Source: an uncultured Blautia sp. (lineage in GTDB: Bacteria; Bacillota; Clostridia; Lachnospirales; Lachnospiraceae). From it: a stretch of 7,718 nucleotides of DNA. Shown here piece by piece: positions 6,525 to 7,718 of this stretch. A program made the position numbers and the translations under genes. The notes beneath the pieces were generated by a model that ran no database searches, was not told the origin of the DNA, and was given only the letters and a program-made list of their open reading frames with translations. The DNA lies in NCBI GenBank assembly GCA_934394545.1, contig CAKRRG010000103.1, forward strand, positions 1 to 7,718, in the 5' to 3' direction. Positions within the stretch are counted from its first letter, which is position 1. Every line of letters begins with the position of its first letter.

Positions 6525-6572
6525 TATGGATTTGCGCTCCGAAAAGACGGAACTGATTATTCATTTAATTAA

Positions 6573-7718
6573 TTAAACCTCTTTGTAATCTGCATCTACA
6601 ACATCGTCGCCGTAGCCTGCTTCGTTACCACCCTGGGAAGCTCCTCCCATGTCCGGTCCCGGACCAGCCTGGCCAGCGCCACCCTGTGGATTCTGTGCTT
6701 CATACATCTTTGCAAAAAGCTTCTGAGCACTTTCCATCATTTTCTCCTGAGCTGCTTTGATCTCAGCGACCTGAGCATCTCCAAGATCTTCTGTATTTGT
6801 ATACTTCGCAAGGATATCCTTTAATGCATTTAAGTCAGCCTCTACGGAAGCTTTGTCATTTGCATCCAGTTTATCACCTGCTTCTTTCAGTGCATTCTCA
6901 ACCTGGAATACCATAGAGTCTGCATTGTTCTTTGTATCAATTGCCTCTTTACGTTTCTTATCCTGAGCTTCGAACTCAGCAGCTTCTTTAACAGCCTTGT
7001 CAATATCAGACTCGGACATGTTAGAACCAGCTGTGATTGTAATGTGCTGCTCTTTGCCAGTTCCAAGATCCTTAGCAGATACATTTACGATACCGTTGGC
7101 ATCAATATCAAATGTAACCTCGATCTGCGGAACACCACGACGTGCTGGCGGGATTCCATCCAGACGGAACTGTCCAAGGGACTTGTTATCTTTCGCAAAC
7201 TGGCGCTCACCCTGTAATACGTTAATGTCTACAGCGGTCTGATTATCTGCTGCGGTAGAGAAGATCTGGCTCTTCTTGGTCGGGATTGTTGTATTTCTCT
7301 CGATCAGACGTGTTGCAATACCACCCATTGTCTCGATGGACAGAGAAAGTGGAGTAACATCAAGAAGAAGGATGTCACCTGCACCAGCCTCACCGGAAAG
7401 CTTACCACCCTGGATAGAAGCACCAAGTGCAACACACTCATCTGGGTTCAAGGCCTTGCTTGGCTCTTTACCAGTTAACTGTCTTACTTTATCCTGTACA
7501 GCCGGGATACGTGTGGAACCACCAACCAGAAGCACCTGACCAAGATCAGAAGCTGTAAGGCCAGCGTCAGAAAGTGCACGGCGAACCGGCTCTGCTGTTT
7601 TCTCAACAAGGTCATGTGTAAGCTCATCAAATTTAGCTCTTGTAAGGTTCATATCAAAATGCTTCGGTCCTTCAGCTGTTGCTGTGATGAATGGCAGGTT
7701 GATATTGGTTGTTGTTGC
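6573..7718 (-). CDS. dnaK: Chaperone protein DnaK (Hsp70), C-terminal part
   Basis: The frame is open to the right edge of the window, so 381 residues are visible and the N-terminal part of the ATPase domain is missing; the ATG at 7652 is internal. DnaK binds exposed hydrophobic peptides in an ATP-driven cycle with DnaJ and GrpE. Visible parts, numbered from the window edge: the end of the nucleotide-binding domain with [14 protein letters not shown] (7-20) and the adenosine-site LVGGSTRIP (64-72); the interdomain linker [14 protein letters not shown] (117-130), where the usual GIET is SIET; the beta-sandwich peptide-binding domain (about 130-230); the helical lid (about 235-340); and a Gly-rich tail (344-369) ending DADYKEV, the conserved acidic terminus of bacterial DnaK. 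It stops 159 nt before dnaJ. The promoter and any CIRCE/HrcA control lie outside the window. Confidence 0.98.
   Translation of the reverse strand, partial: ATTTNINLPFITATAEGPKHFDMNLTRAKFDELTHDLVEKTAEPVRRALSDAGLTASDLGQVLLVGGSTRIPAVQDKVRQLTGKEPSKALNPDECVALGASIQGGKLSGEAGAGDILLLDVTPLSLSIETMGGIATRLIERNTTIPTKKSQIFSTAADNQTAVDINVLQGERQFAKDNKSLGQFRLDGIPPARRGVPQIEVTFDIDANGIVNVSAKDLGTGKEQHITITAGSNMSESDIDKAVKEAAEFEAQDKKRKEAIDTKNNADSMVFQVENALKEAGDKLDANDKASVEADLNALKDILAKYTNTEDLGDAQVAEIKAAQEKMMESAQKLFAKMYEAQNPQGGAGQAGPGPDMGGASQGGNEAGYGDDVVDADYKEV

Noticed and set aside
6414..6572. A CIRCE operator or sigma-dependent heat-shock promoter in front of dnaJ
   Set aside because: No TTAGCACTC-N9-GAGTGCTAA pattern is present, and no -35/-10 pair with acceptable spacing could be supported; the inverted repeats there have a different sequence.

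Overview
The window reads as a core housekeeping locus of a Gram-positive anaerobe of the Clostridia, most likely the family Lachnospiraceae. This rests on Bacillota-type protein sequences (short ThiI without rhodanese domain, DnaK ending in DADYKEV), strong AGGAGG-like ribosome binding sites, moderate GC content by eye, and the gene order dnaK-dnaJ-...-prmA-rsmE-cysteine desulfurase-thiI. The genus cannot be fixed from the sequence alone. All seven genes end in TAA.

Layout, left to right. (1) 1-204, plus strand: the 3' end of an HPr-like gene, closed by a textbook intrinsic terminator (221-251). (2) Everything else is on the minus strand and is transcribed from right to left. In transcription order these are: dnaK (3' two thirds or so, 7718-6573), dnaJ (6413-5229) and its intrinsic terminator (5204-5171); then a PAP2-family membrane phosphatase (5116-4430, probable TTG start), prmA (4400-3447), rsmE (3443-2691), a group I cysteine desulfurase (2687-1533) and thiI (1448-267). 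The plus-strand HPr-like gene and thiI converge at the terminator.

How the genes fit together. DnaK and DnaJ are the Hsp70 chaperone pair. The next unit holds ribosome and tRNA modification enzymes: PrmA methylates ribosomal protein L11, RsmE methylates U1498 of 16S rRNA, and ThiI with its neighbouring desulfurase makes 4-thiouridine at position 8 of tRNA. The gaps prmA-rsmE and rsmE-desulfurase are 3 nt each, which points to translational coupling. The PAP2 gene is the odd member: it sits between the dnaJ terminator and prmA, in a block that is otherwise a familiar chaperone/translation neighbourhood.

Non-coding content is small but structured: two intrinsic terminators, an 11-bp perfect hairpin plus a second hairpin in the 159-nt dnaK-dnaJ gap, and a palindrome flanked by a 7-bp direct repeat and overlapping a sigma-A-like promoter match in front of thiI. 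I saw no RNA genes, CRISPR array, insertion sequence or CIRCE element, and no stretch above 300 nt without a gene. Nothing here amounts to a new multi-gene system; the points worth a second look are modest.
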